Below, piece after piece: positions 61,348-64,000 of a stretch of 64,000 bases of DNA (its first letter is position 1; the number at the start of each line of letters is the position of its first letter). This stretch comes from Rhodanobacter sp. (lineage in GTDB: Bacteria > Pseudomonadota > Gammaproteobacteria > Xanthomonadales > Rhodanobacteraceae): positions 98,320 to 162,319 of the forward strand of contig SCRM01000020.1 in NCBI GenBank assembly GCA_004298045.1. The letters run 5' to 3'. The notes beneath the pieces are model-generated. The model was given only the letters and a program-made list of their open reading frames with translations. It did no database searches and was not told the DNA's origin. The position numbers were made by a program, and so were the translations under genes.

Positions 61348-61527
61348 GGGCTTGCTCGACGTGGATGCCGGATGGTGGGCCGGTCATTGTATCCGAGCCG
61401 TGGCGATACAATGGCGCCTTGTGCGCGAATGGCCCCGCGGCGTGCGAGGCTTCCGGTCGTTCGCGCGGTTACCTACGTCAAGGCTCGCCGCTGCGACGAC
61501 ATGTTCCGTTGGTACGAGGAGTTCTCC

Positions 61528-63414
61528 ATGTCGAAGCCCTGGAGCGTGGCCGCTGCGCGCCACGCCTACGCCGTGCCCCATTGGGGCGATGGTTACGTCG
61601 ATATCGACGCCGCCGGCGACATCGTGCTGCGCCCGCGCGGCGAGCACGGCCCCGCCTTGTCGCTGCCCGCCATCGTCGAGCGCGCGCGCGGCGAAGGCCT
61701 GCGCCTGCCACTGCTGGTGCGCTTTCCCGACATTCTTGCCGACCGCCTTGCGCGCCTGCAGGCGGCGTTTGCGCAGGCGATCGCGGAGGCCAACTACGCC
61801 GGCCACTACACCGCGATCTATCCGATCAAGGTCAATCAGCAGCGCGGCGTGGCCGGCGAGCTGGTGGCTTCCGGCGCCAGCGGCTTCGGTCTCGAAGCCG
61901 GTTCCAAGCCCGAGCTGATGGCGGTGCTGGCGCTGGCGCGGCCCGGCTCCACCGTGATCTGCAACGGCTACAAGGACCGCGAGTACATCCGCCTCGCGCT
62001 GATCGGCAAGCGCCTCGGGCTCAAGGTGCACATCGTGATCGAGAAGCTCTCCGAGCTCGACCATGTGCTGGCCGAATCGCGCGCGCTGGGCGTGGAGCCG
62101 CTGCTCGGCGTGCGCGTGCGGCTGGCCTCGATCGGCGCCGGCAAGTGGCAGAACACCGGCGGCGACAAGGGCAAGTTCGGCCTCTCGCCCAGCCAGGTGC
62201 TGGAGCTGGTGGCGCGGCTCGATGCGGCCGGACTCAAGCACACGCTGAGGCTGCAGCACTTCCACATGGGCTCGCAGATCTCCAACGTGCGCGACATTGC
62301 CGGCGGCATGCGCGAGGCGGCGCGCTATTTCATCGAGCTGACGCGGCTCGGCGTGCCGCTCGACACGGTGGACGTCGGCGGCGGGCTGGGCGTCGATTAC
62401 GAAGGCTCGCGCTCGCGCAGCAGCAACTCCATCAACTACTCGATGGCGCAGTACGCGCAGACCATCGTGCAGGCGCTGGCCGAAGCCGTCGCTGCCGAAG
62501 GGCTCACGGCGCCGAACATCCTGACCGAGGCCGGCCGCGCGATGACTGCCCACCACGCGGTGCTGGTGGTGAACGTGAGCGAGGTGGAAAAAGTGCCCGA
62601 CGGCGCCATCCCGCTGCCCGACGCGCACGAGCCCGCGGTGCTGCGCCGCCTGCGCGAAACCTGGGAGGAGCTCGACCGCCGCCCGGCGCTCGAACTGTTC
62701 CACGAGGCCCAGCATCACCTGCACGAGGGGCAGACCTTGTACGCCCTGGGCCAGCTCGCGCTGGCCGACCGCGCGCGGTTGGACGAGATGTACTACGCCA
62801 TCGCCAACGCGGTGCGCGTGCGCCTGTCGCCGGCCGAGCGCGCGCATCGCCCGGTGCTGGACGAGCTGGACGAGAAACTGGTCGACAAGTATTTCTGCAA
62901 TTTCTCGGTGTTCGAATCCACGCCCGACATCTGGGCGATCGACCAGATCTTTCCGATCGCGCCGATCGCCCGGCTCGACGAGGAGCCGACCCGGCGCGCG
63001 GTGATCGTCGACGTCACCTGCGATTCGGACGGCCGCATCGACCACTACGTGGATGCCGAAGGCGTCGACGTTTCCCTGCCGCTGCACGAGCTGCGCCCGG
63101 GCGAAAACTATCGCCTCGGCATCTTCATGGTCGGTGCCTACCAGGAGACGCTGGGCGACATCCACAACCTGTTCGGCGACACCGACGCGGTGAACGTGCG
63201 CGTCGACGGCGAGGGCTGGGTATTTGCCCACCAGCGTCGCGGCGATACCGCGGACCTGATGCTCGACTACGTCGGCTACGACCTCAAGGCACTGCGCGCG
63301 AGCTATCGCGAACGGCTTGCTGCGGCGGGTGTCGCCGGTGCGGAGGCGGAGGCGTTGTATGCCGATCTGGATCGCGGGCTGACGGGGTATACGTATCTCG
63401 CCGAGGCGGATTGA
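61528..63414 (+). CDS. speA: Biosynthetic arginine decarboxylase (PLP-dependent)
   Basis: A 628-aa enzyme converting arginine to agmatine. ATG 61528 has GAGGAG six bases upstream; ATG 61501 is less likely. PLP lysine Lys101 (YTAIYPIKVNQQR), phosphate/PLP glycine loop in TVDVGGGLGVDYEGSRS, and the active-site region YCNFSVFESTPDIWAIDQIFPIAPI-like block containing FESTPD. HFHMGSQI holds the His that stacks on PLP. A full agmatine-to-putrescine route is not in the window; speE is divergent next door. Confidence 0.97.
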   Translation: MSKPWSVAAARHAYAVPHWGDGYVDIDAAGDIVLRPRGEHGPALSLPAIVERARGEGLRLPLLVRFPDILADRLARLQAAFAQAIAEANYAGHYTAIYPIKVNQQRGVAGELVASGASGFGLEAGSKPELMAVLALARPGSTVICNGYKDREYIRLALIGKRLGLKVHIVIEKLSELDHVLAESRALGVEPLLGVRVRLASIGAGKWQNTGGDKGKFGLSPSQVLELVARLDAAGLKHTLRLQHFHMGSQISNVRDIAGGMREAARYFIELTRLGVPLDTVDVGGGLGVDYEGSRSRSSNSINYSMAQYAQTIVQALAEAVAAEGLTAPNILTEAGRAMTAHHAVLVVNVSEVEKVPDGAIPLPDAHEPAVLRRLRETWEELDRRPALELFHEAQHHLHEGQTLYALGQLALADRARLDEMYYAIANAVRVRLSPAERAHRPVLDELDEKLVDKYFCNFSVFESTPDIWAIDQIFPIAPIARLDEEPTRRAVIVDVTCDSDGRIDHYVDAEGVDVSLPLHELRPGENYRLGIFMVGAYQETLGDIHNLFGDTDAVNVRVDGEGWVFAHQRRGDTADLMLDYVGYDLKALRASYRERLAAAGVAGAEAEALYADLDRGLTGYTYLAEAD

Positions 63415-64000
63415 GGGCGGGGTATCGGGTGTCGTGTGGGGCTGGCGCTCGGTGCGGCATCAGGGCGGTTTGGCGTGGCACCAGCGCGACGCGCGGCATC
63501 AGAGCGGTTTCGTGCGCCCGTTGGGCGCGCGAGCTACTTTCTCTTTGCTTGCCCAAAGAGAAAGTAGCCAAAGAGAAACGGCACCCCGCGGCGGCGCTTT
63601 TTGCCCGTCCGTGGGCAAAAAGTCCGTGCGGCGGGGCCGGGCTTTTCGAGCGGGCATCCTGCCCGCGCGAAAAGGCGAGGCCATCCCTGGCCTCGCCCGC
63701 TGCGCGGCTTTTCGGACCCCGCCTCACCGCCGCCGAGGGGCCCCCAGAACAGCGGCGCGCATCGTGCGCGCCAGAAGCCAAAGTATCACCCGCGAGCGAT
63801 CGGTCTGCTTCGGGCGCGCGGACGCGCGCCTGCGGTTGTGGGGCCCCTATGGCGCGGCGGGTGGGCGGCGGATAGTCCGTCAGGATGGCCCGCAGGGAGG
63901 CGGGCCAGTTTTCCGCCGGCACACGGAGGTGCCGTCGGAAAACCCCGCAGCCCACCCGCGCACCCGCAGGGCAGGATGCCCGGAGGGCGCGCCATCGGGG
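63415..64000. repeat. Dispersed repeat region with a series of perfect hairpins
   Basis: No gene is seen in these 586 bp. Two diverged direct repeats (GGCATCAGGGCGGTTT near 63458 and GGCATCAGAGCGGTTT near 63496) lead into four consecutive hairpins: CTACTTTCTCTTTG/CAAAGAGAAAGTAG (63534-63567, 14 bp perfect), CTTTTTGCCC/GGGCAAAAAG (63597-63622), CTTTTCG-A-GCGGGCA/TGCCCGC-G-CGAAAAG (63642-63674), and GGCGAGGCC/GGCCTCGCC (63674-63697). The TTTCTCTTTG..CAAAGAGAAAGTAGCCAAAGAGAA core is a familiar multi-copy element of Xanthomonadales genomes. Confidence 0.75.

Overview
The window is high-GC DNA from a gammaproteobacterium, most likely order Xanthomonadales (Rhodanobacter/Dyella-like). This is inferred from gene content: phhA next to an Lrp regulator, speE divergent from speA, a MexEF-OprN-type efflux operon, a PA0069-type radical SAM protein, and several short dispersed palindromic repeats of the kind common in that order. 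No rRNA, tRNA or CRISPR array was recognised.

Layout. 1-6.8 kb: the end of a LysR regulator gene divergent from a tripartite RND efflux operon. A dispersed repeat has inserted in frame into the 5' end of its outer-membrane channel gene. 7-31.5 kb: ordinary chromosomal genes. These include a YqjDEK-like envelope set, a PEBP protein, a soluble sugar dehydrogenase, a YheT hydrolase with an acyltransferase, phhA with its Lrp regulator, a RES/Xre toxin-antitoxin pair coupled to an SGNH hydrolase, DUF885, a WYL regulator, a DJ-1-like protein lacking the usual cysteine, fbp, a patatin, an S9 peptidase, a radical SAM protein, an MHS transporter, a coiled-coil porin, acs and an orphan LuxR-type response regulator.

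31.5-37.4 kb is an accessory segment. A BglII/BstYI-like endonuclease gene runs tail to tail with an MT-A70 DNA methyltransferase gene. The pair lies between the response-regulator gene and a decayed copy of that gene's 3' end. An unassigned two-gene operon follows (324-aa soluble protein plus 164-aa four-helix membrane protein, ATGA overlap); its Shine-Dalgarno sequence sits partly inside a perfect hairpin. After it come a small secreted protein, repeat debris and an IS110-family transposase.

37.5-51.6 kb is a respiration and heme block with FNR/Anr-type boxes (TTGAT-N4-ATCAA). It carries cytochrome b561, an ABC exporter with an adaptor protein, a Spy-like periplasmic protein and a di-heme cytochrome c peroxidase. 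Next is a CuA subunit II / heme-copper subunit I / SCO / membrane-protein operon. Subunit I has Asn where B-type oxidases have the cross-linked Tyr, and the gene order matches the norSY-senC-orf1 (sNOR) arrangement, so a nitric oxide reductase is a serious possibility. Convergent to it is hemH-hemY-dinB-hemQ, a Gram-positive-type coproporphyrin-dependent heme set with a strikingly Bacillus-like ferrochelatase. That is unusual for a gammaproteobacterium.

52-64 kb returns to housekeeping genes: a GH20 lipoprotein, a diguanylate cyclase, a frameshifted phospholipase D lipoprotein, sixA, a ParA-like ATPase, speE and speA. The window ends in an array of perfect hairpins typical of a dispersed repeat. 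The strongest candidates for something new are the coproporphyrin heme cluster, the putative sNOR and the uncharacterised two-gene module at 33.6-35.1 kb.
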